The translations under genes and the position numbers were made by a program. A stretch of DNA of 64,000 bases from contig NZ_CP103300.1 in the NCBI RefSeq assembly GCF_025562755.1, positions 2,783,501 to 2,847,500 of the forward strand. The letters run 5' to 3'. Source of the DNA: Endozoicomonas euniceicola (GTDB lineage Bacteria > Pseudomonadota > Gammaproteobacteria > Pseudomonadales > Endozoicomonadaceae). The notes under the pieces are model-generated. The model saw only the letters and a list, made by a program, of their open reading frames with translations, was not told the DNA's origin and did no database searches. Positions 44,434 to 53,169 of this stretch are shown here, piece after piece; position 1 is the stretch's first letter, and each line of letters opens with the position of its first letter.

Positions 44434-45569
44434 CCGGATTTTGCAAAGTAATGAATATGACGGGTGAACTTGTCATGGCGATCCAGGCTATTCGAAGCTT
44501 CCTTGTCTGCAGGGAGAGTAGTCACTTTACCGATATGTTCGATCTTGCCGCCTGTTTTCCTTATTAACAAGTTGTCACTCATGTTCGGTACTGCATCGCC
44601 TTCTATATAGTAATGCTGAACATGCGCAGCGGCATTGGCTTTTCTTTCCTCGGGGATAGACTCTCGCATCTTCCTGCCAAGCTCTGCACTGGAAAAACAA
44701 ATGGCGTCTACGGGCTCTTTCTGGCTCAGGGCGGCATAGGCTGCTTCACCTCCACCTTTGGAATGACCGGATACCGAAAACGTATAGTCCTTATATTTCG
44801 GGTCGGCAGCCATCAGGCTCTGTACCTTTTGAGTTAACTCGCTGGCCTGTTTGTAGCTGTCAGGTGCTTTGCCAAGCAGGGCGTTCTTGGCATTGGCGAT
44901 CCATTGCCTGAGAGTGAACCCGCGGTTTGACAGGGAGCGTTTAACCAGTCCTCCGGTGGCTTTGCCTGATGTGGTTCCACCAAAAACAAGCCTTACTTCT
45001 GGTTTGGGATCGGATGTCGGGTTGTGGAGAATATAGGCTGTTAATCCTGATTTTTTATCATAAATGAAGCCTTCCGAACCTTTTGTGGAAAGCCCGGCTG
45101 CGTTCCCTGCTGCCAGAGCAAGAGGGCGGGCTGTATCCCATTGTCCAAAGTTGAGGTGTTTTCCCACTTCCGGGTCAACCTTCGTATGATTTTCCGGGAG
45201 TTGCGTAGCCTGACTGATTTTGTCCAGAGATCGATGGTAGGGAAATGCAGCAATTTCGGCATCAATGGCTAATTGAATTCTTTGTCCGATATCGTTTGGA
45301 GGTGGAGCTTCTACGGCATAAGGTTTTGGTATTTCTGAAACAAGCTTCGCAGTCGATTCCTGTGGCTGGTGATGCAGAGACTGGAAGGAGCCTGTTATCT
45401 TTCCTGGTTGCCCGGTTGTCCCTGGTTTGAACTGTTGCAGCCGCTCTCTCAGAGCGGGGCTTGATACACGGGCAGGTGAGGTTTTTTCGTCTTTCGACAG
45501 GGGTGAATGTTTGTCTGGTTTAAATCCTGAGGATTCTGCTGTTGAAAAGCTGGTTCTGTTGAGATTCAC
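44430..45569 (-). CDS. Lipase-like alpha/beta hydrolase, probable type III effector
   Basis: The 379-residue protein starts at a GTG that overlaps the stop of the CesT-like chaperone gene (GTGA), so the two are coupled. The first 90 residues are Ser/Pro/Lys-rich and disordered with no Sec signal, as expected for a type III secretion signal plus chaperone-binding region. The C-terminal part is a lipase-like domain: FSVSGHSKGGGEAAYAAL puts S270 at a nucleophile elbow, D325 in YYIEGDAVPNM is a candidate acid, and HDKFTRHIHYF near the end offers the His. Phospholipase or acyl-ester hydrolase activity on host membranes is inferred, not shown. Confidence 0.75.
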   Translation of the reverse strand: MNLNRTSFSTAESSGFKPDKHSPLSKDEKTSPARVSSPALRERLQQFKPGTTGQPGKITGSFQSLHHQPQESTAKLVSEIPKPYAVEAPPPNDIGQRIQLAIDAEIAAFPYHRSLDKISQATQLPENHTKVDPEVGKHLNFGQWDTARPLALAAGNAAGLSTKGSEGFIYDKKSGLTAYILHNPTSDPKPEVRLVFGGTTSGKATGGLVKRSLSNRGFTLRQWIANAKNALLGKAPDSYKQASELTQKVQSLMAADPKYKDYTFSVSGHSKGGGEAAYAALSQKEPVDAICFSSAELGRKMRESIPEERKANAAAHVQHYYIEGDAVPNMSDNLLIRKTGGKIEHIGKVTTLPADKEASNSLDRHDKFTRHIHYFAKSG

Positions 45570-46027
45570 GCCTGCACCCCTGAGATGGATGTGGAAGAAA
45601 GACTGGCAAGCTCCTGCTCTTCATTTACCAGCTCCTGTTTCAGGCTTTCAGCAAGCTGGATGTAATTAAAGAGCAGGTTTTCAAAAATGTCTGTTGTCAG
45701 GTTGCCAACGGGCGAGCTAGTCATCAGGTGAATGCCATAGCCTTCATCATCTATGGAAAACCATGTTCCACGCAGCCTGTCAGGGCTGCCATTAAGGGTC
45801 AGTAGTTGCAGGGCCCTGCCATGACGAATGTCCGGATCAGAAGGCAACCGGGAAAGCAGGGTGTGAATTATCAGCAGATCACTGCCTTCAGGCAGTTCGA
45901 TAACAGCAGCTGTTTCATCGTTTTCATTGAGCAGCGTGCAGGCGTTGCCATTGATGGGGAAGTTGTGACCACTGATGTCACTCAGGTGCTGAATCAGTTG
46001 TTCGAATTGTTGTTGCGGGTCAGTCAT
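45566..46027 (-). CDS. CesT-family type III secretion chaperone
   Basis: The 153-residue acidic protein fits class I type III chaperones. A helix with FEQLIQHLSDISG at the start is followed by beta strands (ACTLLNENDETAAVIELPEG, then DLLIIHTLL). A segment ALQLLTLNGSPDRLRGTWFS and IHLMTSSPVGNLTTDIFENL follow, leading to a long helix ending near 135. Such dimers hold effectors unfolded for the secretion apparatus. The stop overlaps the effector-like gene start. No secretion apparatus genes are in the window. Confidence 0.78.
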   Translation of the reverse strand: MTDPQQQFEQLIQHLSDISGHNFPINGNACTLLNENDETAAVIELPEGSDLLIIHTLLSRLPSDPDIRHGRALQLLTLNGSPDRLRGTWFSIDDEGYGIHLMTSSPVGNLTTDIFENLLFNYIQLAESLKQELVNEEQELASLSSTSISGVQA

Positions 46028-46131
46028 CAGATTTAGCTCCTGTGAACCTGAAAGTTCACATCGGCTTCTGATGCTGATGTTTTAGTCAGTATGGAGTCAA
46101 CACAGTCGGGTGTTGACTCCGGGTGACGCTA

Positions 46132-46746
46132 TCAGAAGCGGTAAGCAACAGACAGGTAAGCTTCAGCACCGTTCTTGTGCTTCAGGGCGAGGCTTGCGTT
46201 GTTTGAACCTTCAGAAACGCTTTCCTTAACTTCGTTACCGTAAGCGCGGTATTTCAGACCCAGTTCAGCGTCAACAGGGCCAACCTGGTACATTACGCCA
46301 GTTTGAGCGCCGAATACGGCAGAGGTTTTGTTGCCAAGTACGTCAACTTTCATTTTGTTAGCACCCAGGGAAGCACCAACGAAAGGACGGAACGCAGAAC
46401 CTTCCATGAAGACGTAATCAACAGATGCAGTCAGGGTCTGTTCTTTGATCTTGCCATTCAGGTCTTTAGCGCCTTCTTCGTTGAACTTAAAGCTCTTGTT
46501 CTGGCTGTAAGTACCGTAAACTCGTACGTTGTCGTTCAGGTATTTACCAACACGGATACCGAAGGTGCTGTTTTTTACCTTTTTGTCGGTTCCTGAAATT
46601 TTGTGTTCATCTATATTGCCTTTAGCTTCAACAGTACTTTCAGCCTTGCCAGCTTCCAGACCTGCGAACCAGTCACCAGCCTGAGCAGCAGTAGCACCAG
46701 ACATCAGCGCAGCAGATACCAGCGCAGTAGAGATAATCTTTTTCAT
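46132..46746 (-). CDS. Outer membrane beta-barrel protein
   Basis: The 204-residue product has a signal peptide (MKKIISTALVSAALMSGATAAQA) and then alternating strands typical of 8-stranded barrels: DWFAGLEAGKAE, STFGIRVGKYL, VRVYGTYSQN, LTASVDYVF, FRPFVGASLGANK, AVFGAQTGVMYQV, AELGLKYRAYG and a final strand AYLSVAYRF ending in Phe, the BAM signal. It belongs to the broad OMP_b-brl/Opa-like group. Function in adhesion or permeability is unknown. It is convergent-free and set before rsmG. Confidence 0.87.
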   Translation of the reverse strand: MKKIISTALVSAALMSGATAAQAGDWFAGLEAGKAESTVEAKGNIDEHKISGTDKKVKNSTFGIRVGKYLNDNVRVYGTYSQNKSFKFNEEGAKDLNGKIKEQTLTASVDYVFMEGSAFRPFVGASLGANKMKVDVLGNKTSAVFGAQTGVMYQVGPVDAELGLKYRAYGNEVKESVSEGSNNASLALKHKNGAEAYLSVAYRF

Positions 46747-46954
46747 GAGCGAGGGAACTCCGTTAGATTGTTAGTTGATTGGCAGGTCAGGTTTATAAAC
46801 TAACAACCGACAAGTTCTCTATTCAGATGCCGTATTGAAATCGTTACGGACTTTGCACTCAATACTTACACCTTGGTGGCCTTAGTTAGTGGTTCGACGC
46901 TCCAGACAGGTTACAATAAACTAACTTATTGATTTTTTTTCCGGTTAGTTTGAA

Positions 46955-47593
46955 ATGTCCCTACGTGAAAGTATCTGCCGAGGCGCAAATACATTGTCTG
47001 TGTCGTTAACGGAAAAGCAGGCTGATTTGCTGACCCGGTATGTTGAGTTGCTGGCCAAATGGAACAAGGCTTACAACCTGACTGCCGTACGCGATATTAA
47101 TGAGATGGTGTCCCGTCATATTCTCGACAGTCTGAGTATTGCACCGTTCATGACCGGAGATTACCTGATGGACGTGGGTTCCGGTCCTGGCTTGCCGGGT
47201 ATGATCATGGCGATTATTTACCCTGAAAAGCAATTCACCTTGCTGGACAGTAATGGCAAGAAAACCCGATTCATGACTCAGGCGAAAATGGAACTGGGTT
47301 TAAATAATGTTCGGGTTGAAAACACCCGCTGTGAATCCTTTCAGGCTGAACAACCTTTTGATGTTATTATGTCACGAGCCTTCAGCTCTTTACTGGATAT
47401 GGTGGAAGGAACGCACCATCTGCTGAGCCCGGAAGGTACCTTTCTGGCGATGAAAGGCCTGTATCCGGAAGAAGAGTTGCAGGAGCTGTACGCTGTACGG
47501 CCTGATATTAAAGAGACCGAAAGTCATATTTTGTCGGTTCCGGGTTGTGAGGCACAGCGTCATCTCGTTATGCTGAAACAGATTAAGAACTAA
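46955..47593 (+). CDS. rsmG: 16S rRNA m7G527 methyltransferase RsmG
   Basis: RsmG (212 residues) methylates G527 of 16S rRNA. LLAKWNKAYNLTAVRDINEMVSRHILDSLS is the family opening. The SAM loop is MDVGSGPGLPGMIMAI, and VMSRAFSSLLDMVE is the later conserved motif. It begins the rsmG-parA-parB run. Confidence 0.96.
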   Translation: MSLRESICRGANTLSVSLTEKQADLLTRYVELLAKWNKAYNLTAVRDINEMVSRHILDSLSIAPFMTGDYLMDVGSGPGLPGMIMAIIYPEKQFTLLDSNGKKTRFMTQAKMELGLNNVRVENTRCESFQAEQPFDVIMSRAFSSLLDMVEGTHHLLSPEGTFLAMKGLYPEEELQELYAVRPDIKETESHILSVPGCEAQRHLVMLKQIKN

Positions 47594-47617
47594 TAGAACG
47601 AACGGTAACATAAGGCA

Positions 47618-48415
47618 GTGGGAAAAATACTCGCGGTAACCAATCAGAAAGGTGGCGTTGGCAAAACAACGTCCTGCGTGAACCTGTCCGCTTCTCTGGT
47701 CGCCACCAGGCGCAGGGTGTTGCTGATCGATCTGGATCCCCAGGGCAATGCCACCATGGGAAGTGGTGTTAACAAGCATGACCTGGAATGGTCTTCCTAC
47801 CATGTTCTGACTGGACGAAGCGCCATTGATGATGTCATTGTGCATAGTGAAGACGCTGGTTACGATATTCTTCCCACTAATTCTGACCTGACTGCTGCCG
47901 AAGTAGAACTGATGAATCTTAAGGGTAAGGAAACCCGCCTGCGGGATGCCCTGAAGAGGATTCAGGATCGCTATGACTTCATCATGATTGATTGTCCACC
48001 GTCGTTAAATATGCTGACACTGAATGCCCTGGTGGCGGCAGAAGGTGTGATCATTCCGATGCAGTGCGAGTATTATGCACTGGAAGGGTTAACAGCTCTG
48101 ATGGAAACCATTACCGGTGTCCGTCAGACACTTAATCCCAGGCTGCATATTGAAGGTCTGTTGCGAACCATGTACGACCCCCGTATCAGTTTGACTAACG
48201 AAGTGTCCCGTCAGCTGATCAGCCATTTTGGTGATCAGGTCTATCGCACAGTGATTCCAAGGAATGTGCGGCTGGCCGAAGCGCCCAGTCATGGCAAGCC
48301 GGTACTGGCTTATGATAAGAACTCCCGTGGTGCCATTGCTTATCTCGCTTTGGCTGGAGAAATGATCCGCAGGCACGACATTAAGTTCAAGACTCAAAGG
48401 GAAGCTGTGAGCTAA
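47618..48415 (+). CDS. parA: Chromosome partitioning ATPase ParA (Soj)
   Basis: ParA (265 residues, GTG start) is a deviant Walker ATPase that moves the ParB-parS complex. KGGVGKTTSCVNLSASL is the deviant Walker A, LIDLDPQGNATMGSG the switch region, and FIMIDCPPSLNMLTLNAL Walker B. The short form without an N-terminal HTH is the chromosomal type. It overlaps parB by one base (TAATG). Confidence 0.98.
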   Translation: MGKILAVTNQKGGVGKTTSCVNLSASLVATRRRVLLIDLDPQGNATMGSGVNKHDLEWSSYHVLTGRSAIDDVIVHSEDAGYDILPTNSDLTAAEVELMNLKGKETRLRDALKRIQDRYDFIMIDCPPSLNMLTLNALVAAEGVIIPMQCEYYALEGLTALMETITGVRQTLNPRLHIEGLLRTMYDPRISLTNEVSRQLISHFGDQVYRTVIPRNVRLAEAPSHGKPVLAYDKNSRGAIAYLALAGEMIRRHDIKFKTQREAVS

Positions 48416-49335
48416 TGGCTAAAAAACGTCTCGGTACCAATTTGAATGCACTGCTTGGCGGTGCCAATTTATCGGCTTCTGTGTCTGGTGATCTCGCGAT
48501 GCCTGAAGCCTCTGTGAATAACCTTGTTGAAGGTTCTTCTGATAGCTCTTTAGATAAAGAGCTGAGAGAGCTACCGGTAGAATTTGTCGTTCGGGGTAAA
48601 TACCAGCCTCGTCGTGATATGCACCCGGATGCTCTCGAAGAGCTGGCAGAAAGCATCAAGGCTCAGGGAATCATGCAGCCGATCGTGGTTCGTCCACTGG
48701 CTGAAAACCGTTATGAAATCATTGCCGGTGAACGACGCTGGCGTGCTGCCCAGATTGCCGGTCTGGGGGAAGTGCCGGTTCTGATCCGTGATGTACCTGA
48801 CGATGCTGCCATCGCTATGGCGCTGATCGAAAATATCCAGCGTGAAGACCTGAACCCCATCGAAGAAGCCATCGCCCTGTCCCGTCTCCAGAAGGAGTTT
48901 GAACTTACACAGCAGGAAGTGGCTGAAGCCGTGGGTAAATCCCGTACTGCGGTAACCAACACCTTGCGCCTGATGTCCCTGGGGGATGAGGTGAAAAAAC
49001 TGCTGGAGTATGGTGACCTGGAAATGGGACATGCCCGGGCCTTGCTGCCTCTGCCTGAGATGGAGCAGCTGGAAGCGGCTCGTTCCGTGGTGGCAAAAGG
49101 TTTGTCAGTACGTCAGACCGAAGCGCTGGCACGCCGTATCCAGCAGGAAAAAGAGCAGGGCAAAAAAGGCAAAGAGAAGAAGGTTGACCCGGATATCAAG
49201 CGCCTTGAGGATGACCTGACTGACCGCATTGGCGCCAAAGTTGCCATTCAGCATAATGCGAAAGGCAAGGGCAAGCTGGTTATTTCCTATAACAGCCTTG
49301 ATGAGCTGGATGGGGTGCTGGCTCATATCCAGTAA
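48415..49335 (+). CDS. parB: Chromosome partitioning protein ParB (Spo0J)
   Basis: ParB (306 residues) is a CTP-dependent clamp loaded at parS. The N-terminal CTPase/sulfiredoxin-like domain has GIMQPIVVRPLAENRYEIIAGERRWRAAQ, where GERR is the signature, and ALIENIQREDLNPIEEA follows. A HTH domain (LTQQEVAEAVGKSRTAVTN, about 165-185) recognises parS. A Lys-rich linker leads to the C-terminal dimerisation domain. Two parS sites lie in recF 17 kb away. Confidence 0.98.
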   Translation: MAKKRLGTNLNALLGGANLSASVSGDLAMPEASVNNLVEGSSDSSLDKELRELPVEFVVRGKYQPRRDMHPDALEELAESIKAQGIMQPIVVRPLAENRYEIIAGERRWRAAQIAGLGEVPVLIRDVPDDAAIAMALIENIQREDLNPIEEAIALSRLQKEFELTQQEVAEAVGKSRTAVTNTLRLMSLGDEVKKLLEYGDLEMGHARALLPLPEMEQLEAARSVVAKGLSVRQTEALARRIQQEKEQGKKGKEKKVDPDIKRLEDDLTDRIGAKVAIQHNAKGKGKLVISYNSLDELDGVLAHIQ

Positions 49336-49348
49336 ATAATGGGGTTAC

Positions 49349-49386
49349 ATCGTTGATTTTCAGGAATCATCCTGGCAATCAACGAT
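49349..49386. terminator. Hairpin terminator at the parB / convergent gene junction
   Basis: ATCGTTGATT (49349) pairs with AATCAACGAT (49377), and CAGGA with TCCTG inside, giving a long stem followed by CTTTT. It overlaps the stop of the convergent gene at 49379 and probably ends parAB. Confidence 0.7.
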
Positions 49387-50149
49387 CTTTTAATTTCTCC
49401 AGGCCCGAAAGAACAGCTTGAATGTCTTCAACTTCCTGCTTTGACTGATCGCTTCTTTCAGGGTCTGTTTCTTCCATTATTAATCGTTGAAGAGCGTCAG
49501 CTTTGAGAGGAAGCAAGTATTTAAACATGTCCAGACTAAAGGTATTAACAAAGACTAAGGCATGATTTGCACTTTCGCTCAAAGAGTGTCTCCACAGCGT
49601 CCCATCACTTTTCTGTCCATTTTGCATATAAGTAAGGGCAGATAGCCCGCGGAATATCTTGCCACCATGTCTCAAATCTTTTTTTACTTTCTCCAATGAT
49701 TTTTTGGTCTTAAGTGAAGCAATGAAATCTAACATTACCGTTCTGTTTTTTTGGGCATAGTCATCAGCAGATATCTCGCCATACTCCTCCAGAATCATTG
49801 CTTCCTTGAGGAGGTTGTAGTACTTCGCGTAGTCTTGAGCCGCTTTTTCCGGTTTGTCTGACATCCAGTTTTGCAGCATTTCACCGAATAGCTTTTGTAA
49901 TTGTTTCTTATTACGCGCCAGCTCCCTGTTGACTTGTGCCGGTGGCTTTGTTTTTTTTGTTTGCCGGGATTGAACAGACTTTGGATCGGTGAGGGGGGCT
50001 TCTGTCTCAACGCCTTTGGGGATTTTGGTTTCAACCTGTTCTTTAGTTTTAACGGTAAGCCCGAACTTTTGAGCGATTTTTTTCTTTATGCTGCCAAGGC
50101 TCATATGCTCCTTAAAATACGCTCTGACTCTGGTCATCGAAACTTTCAT
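49379..50149 (-). CDS. Helical protein of unknown function
   Basis: I do not recognise this 256-residue protein. The ATG at 50149 has AGGG six bases upstream; one at 50155 is also possible. It has no signal peptide or membrane segment. The N-terminal 80 residues are Lys/Thr/Pro-rich and disordered-looking. From about 80 on it is predicted almost entirely helical (NKKQLQKLFGEMLQNWM, KAAQDYAKYYNLLKEAM), with a C-terminal Glu/Lys-rich helix. A disordered start followed by a helical bundle is compatible with an effector, but there is no direct sign. It is part of the block that separates parB from atpI. Confidence 0.7.
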   Translation of the reverse strand: MKVSMTRVRAYFKEHMSLGSIKKKIAQKFGLTVKTKEQVETKIPKGVETEAPLTDPKSVQSRQTKKTKPPAQVNRELARNKKQLQKLFGEMLQNWMSDKPEKAAQDYAKYYNLLKEAMILEEYGEISADDYAQKNRTVMLDFIASLKTKKSLEKVKKDLRHGGKIFRGLSALTYMQNGQKSDGTLWRHSLSESANHALVFVNTFSLDMFKYLLPLKADALQRLIMEETDPERSDQSKQEVEDIQAVLSGLEKLKDR

Positions 50150-50534
50150 TGTCATCCCTGTTTGATTATTAGCCTGCTAACAAAAAGGTTAGCCTACAAC
50201 TTTACGGCTCCGGTAATGGCTTTGCTTAGGAGTGCTACCTGTCGTATCTTCTAATGCCTCGTCAAGACAGTGTTTTTAAGGTGTGACCTCTTAAAACCCT
50301 GACCAGCTTCTGAGCTGATGCCATCAAGTCAGAGGTTGGTCAGATGGTTCTGATAGTACAGAGCGCCCTGCTTTATACACCCCCCTATAAACGCACATCA
50401 ATACAACTGCCTTATCTATTTAATAAGTGCTTTTAGATGATTACGTTGTAATCGTCTGTATTCTGTTTACCTGCCCCTGTCATTATTCTTAAACTCCTTT
50501 GCCGTTTATTTTCAGTCACTTAAGCGGGTTCCTT
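50150..50534. other. Gene-free spacer before the CpdB-like gene
   Basis: No gene or RNA was found in these 385 bp. An imperfect hairpin (AGATGATTAC/GTAATCGTCT, near 50435-50460) is the only structure I noticed. Promoters for both flanking divergent genes must lie here. Confidence 0.5.
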
Positions 50535-52520
50535 ATGTTGTTCCACCGGACTGCGTTTGCAACGTTACTGTCGGGCTGGCTTGCCAGCGGTATTCTCTAT
50601 ATAGCGAGTTATACGGAAACTTATGCAGCAACCCTTGAGCTGAGGGTGATGGAGACCACTGACATTCATGCCAATGTCATGGACTTTGATTACTACAAAG
50701 GTGAGCCGTCTGAAGAAATCGGTTTAGCCAGGGTCGCAACACTGATCCGTATGGCTCGGAAGGAGGTGAAAAACAGCGTACTGGTCGATAATGGCGATTT
50801 GATTCAGGGTTCGCCTATGGGTGACTACATGGCCGACAAGGGGCTTGATGAAGGCGATATTCATCCTGTCTATAAAGCGATGAACCTGTTGCGTTACGAT
50901 GTTGGGAACATTGGTAATCATGAATTTAACTATGGTCTTGAGTACCTGAAACTGGCCGTGGCGGGTGCCAACTTTCCTTATGTCTGCGCCAATGTGCTGT
51001 CAGCGAAAACCAGTCGGCACCTATTCAATCCTTTTCTCATAAAAGACAAGGTCTTTGTGGATAGCAAAGGGCAAAAACAGGTGATCCGGGTTGGCTTTAT
51101 TGGGTTTGTGCCTCCCCAGATCACCCAGTGGGATAAAAAACATCTGGAAGGTAAAGTCGTTGCAAAAGATATTTTGCAGACTGCCACGAAACTCGTGCCG
51201 TTGATGAAAGAAGAAGGGGCTGATGTGGTTATTGCCATCCCTCATTCAGGCATCAGTACCAACCCATACAAAGCGATGGCTGAAAACTCGGTTTACTATC
51301 TGTCACAGGTAGACGACATTGATGCCATTATGTTTGGTCACACTCATGGCGTATTTCCCGGACCGGCTTTTAAGGGAATCAAAGGAGTGGATGTTGATGA
51401 AGGCACTATTAACGGAGTTGCAGCCGTTATGCCCGGGCGCTGGGGAGATCATCTGGGCATTATTGACTTAACGCTGGACAACAGCAGTGGCGAGTGGGAA
51501 GTGGTTTCGGGTCGCTCTGAAGCAAGGCCTGTTTATGATCGACGCAATAATAAGGCTCTGGTTGAAGCGGATCCCGAAATTATCAAAGCGGTCAAAGCTG
51601 AGCATAAAGGCACCCAAAAGTTCGTCAACCAGCCTATAGGCAAATCAACCGACGTAATGTACAGCTACCTGGCACTGGTTCAGGACGATCCTACTATTCA
51701 AATTGTGAACGATGCCCAGATTAGTTATGTCGAGGAATTTATAGAAGGCGATCCGGACCTGGATGGACTTCCCGTTATTTCTGCGGCAGCCCCTTTTAAA
51801 GTGGGTGGGCGAAAGGATGACCCGAACGGTTTTACCGAAGTAGAGGCTGGTACGTTGACGTTCAGTAACGCGGCCGACCTTTACCTCTATCCGAATACTC
51901 TTGTGGCTTTAAAAATAAATGGCAAAGAGCTGAAAGAGTGGCTGGAAATGTCTGCCGGACAGTTTAACCAGATTGACCCGAACAGTGCTAAACGTCAGCA
52001 CCTGATTAACTGGGACGGCTTCAGAACCTACAATTTTGATGTAGTGGATGGCGTACAGTATATGATCGATGTAACACAACCGGCAAAATACGACGGTGAT
52101 GGTCAGTTGATCAATCCTGAAGCAGAAAGAATTACAGAACTGATGTTTAAGGGCAAACCCGTCAGGGAAGATCAGGTGTTTATCATTGCCACCAATAACT
52201 ACAGAGGTTACGGTGGCGGCAACTTTGCCGGTACTGGTGAAAAGAATATCGCTTTTGCGTCGCCGGATGAAAACAGACAAGTGTTGTCCAATTACATTGC
52301 TAAAGAAACGTTGGTAACAGGTTTTGTCAAACCAACCGCTAACAATAACTGGAAGCTGGCTCCTATCCAGACCAATACCGATCTGGATATTGTTGTTGAG
52401 ACGGCACCGGGAAAAAAGGCAGCTGATTTTATCAAAAAACACGCGGTGTATAACATGAAAGAGGTTGGCAAGGATGATGCCGGGTTTGCTTTATACAGGA
52501 TAGATCTGGGGCAGCATTAA
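50535..52520 (+). CDS. Periplasmic CpdB-type 2',3'-cyclic nucleotidase / 3'-nucleotidase
   Basis: The product is 661 residues from the ATG at 50535 (an upstream TTG at 50499 is less likely). It has a signal peptide ending near ETYAA. The calcineurin-like metallophosphoesterase domain shows DIHANVMDFDYY, DNGDLIQGSPMGDY, GNHEFNYGLEYL, IPHSGIS and FGHTHGVFPG, the five metal-binding motifs. The C-terminal 5'-nucleotidase domain has ISAAAPFKVGGRKDDPN, LYLYPNTLVALKINGKELKEWLE, INWDGFRTYNFDVVDGVQYMID and NNYRGYGGGNFAG. The KxDP/YNF features favour CpdB over UshA. It salvages nucleotides from outside the cell. Confidence 0.93.
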   Translation: MLFHRTAFATLLSGWLASGILYIASYTETYAATLELRVMETTDIHANVMDFDYYKGEPSEEIGLARVATLIRMARKEVKNSVLVDNGDLIQGSPMGDYMADKGLDEGDIHPVYKAMNLLRYDVGNIGNHEFNYGLEYLKLAVAGANFPYVCANVLSAKTSRHLFNPFLIKDKVFVDSKGQKQVIRVGFIGFVPPQITQWDKKHLEGKVVAKDILQTATKLVPLMKEEGADVVIAIPHSGISTNPYKAMAENSVYYLSQVDDIDAIMFGHTHGVFPGPAFKGIKGVDVDEGTINGVAAVMPGRWGDHLGIIDLTLDNSSGEWEVVSGRSEARPVYDRRNNKALVEADPEIIKAVKAEHKGTQKFVNQPIGKSTDVMYSYLALVQDDPTIQIVNDAQISYVEEFIEGDPDLDGLPVISAAAPFKVGGRKDDPNGFTEVEAGTLTFSNAADLYLYPNTLVALKINGKELKEWLEMSAGQFNQIDPNSAKRQHLINWDGFRTYNFDVVDGVQYMIDVTQPAKYDGDGQLINPEAERITELMFKGKPVREDQVFIIATNNYRGYGGGNFAGTGEKNIAFASPDENRQVLSNYIAKETLVTGFVKPTANNNWKLAPIQTNTDLDIVVETAPGKKAADFIKKHAVYNMKEVGKDDAGFALYRIDLGQH

Positions 52521-52565
52521 TGTGGAGGATGGCGCTGTACAGGTTCTGCCTGGAAAATGATTCCG

Positions 52566-52594
52566 CAAAAAAAAAGCCGCAATTTATTGCGGCT
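52566..52594 (-). terminator. Leftward intrinsic terminator
   Basis: An AGCCGCAA/TTGCGGCT stem (52575-52594) with a 4-base loop is preceded on the + strand by nine As, so the T tract belongs to the minus strand. It points to a leftward transcript coming from 52.6-52.9 kb. Confidence 0.85.
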
Positions 52595-52612
52595 AAGTCT
52601 TCTGCGGTAACG

Positions 52613-52699
52613 TCAGTGTTCGAAAGCAATAAAGCTGTCGGGGTTTACATCCTGTTCATTCAGGTTATAAAGCGCGATAGCCTTTTGCTGATTATTGTT
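52613..52699 (-). pseudogene. Short coding-like remnant before the leftward terminator
   Basis: A minus-strand frame without a start codon reads AIALYNLNEQDVNPDSFI and ends in a TGA at 52613, about 20 bp before the terminator hairpin. It looks like a natural protein C-terminus. A stop lies about 29 codons upstream in the same frame, so the rest of the gene is lost or frameshifted from the small gene at 52761-52913. Confidence 0.35.
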
Positions 52700-52760
52700 A
52701 CTGTCTCGTTTACCTGTCAGAATGCTGGCACATCAGGGGGATACGATGCTCTGCAAGGAT

Positions 52761-52913
52761 TTACTTTAAATGTTTATCGGCTTCGCGGAAAAACAGAGAC
52801 ATATGATTCCAGCATGTCGCATTTCGCTGACGTCTTTTTAAATGAACAATCTGCTCAAACACTGGAGTCTGTTTTTTTAATTCCACCCAGGATTTAATTG
52901 AAGTATTCTTCAT
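52761..52913 (-). CDS. Small hypothetical protein, 50 aa
   Basis: From an ATG at 52913 with AAGGA about eight bases upstream, this frame encodes MKNTSIKSWVELKKQTPVF and continues as a basic, Trp-containing helix (RRQRNATCWNHMSLFFREAD) to a TAA at 52761. Start, ribosome site, composition and a downstream terminator on the same strand support a real gene or the 5' part of a decayed one. I do not recognise the family. A remnant in another frame lies between it and the terminator. Confidence 0.5.
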   Translation of the reverse strand: MKNTSIKSWVELKKQTPVFEQIVHLKRRQRNATCWNHMSLFFREADKHLK

Positions 52914-53169
52914 GCCTTTTCCTTACTACTAACAAAGACAAAAGGAAAGCTGCCTTTGCAATTTATGGGCGCAGTATATGAGCTAACTGCAGACCTGAAA
53001 AATCAATAAAAGATCAGGGAGATATAAGTGATTTTTATCCCTATTGTTAGTACCAGAAATAGGCGTTATGTTTCATATCCGGGCTTCGGGCGGCGGTTGG
53101 CTGCCTGCTTTTGCAAGTCCTGGTGCAGCGCCAGAAGTGACCAGAAAACAGAAAGGCTGGGTTAACGGT

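Noticed and set aside
52520..52897. 125-codon + strand ORF after the CpdB-like gene
   Set aside because: No recognisable product; it runs antisense to a better-supported small gene and through a leftward terminator.
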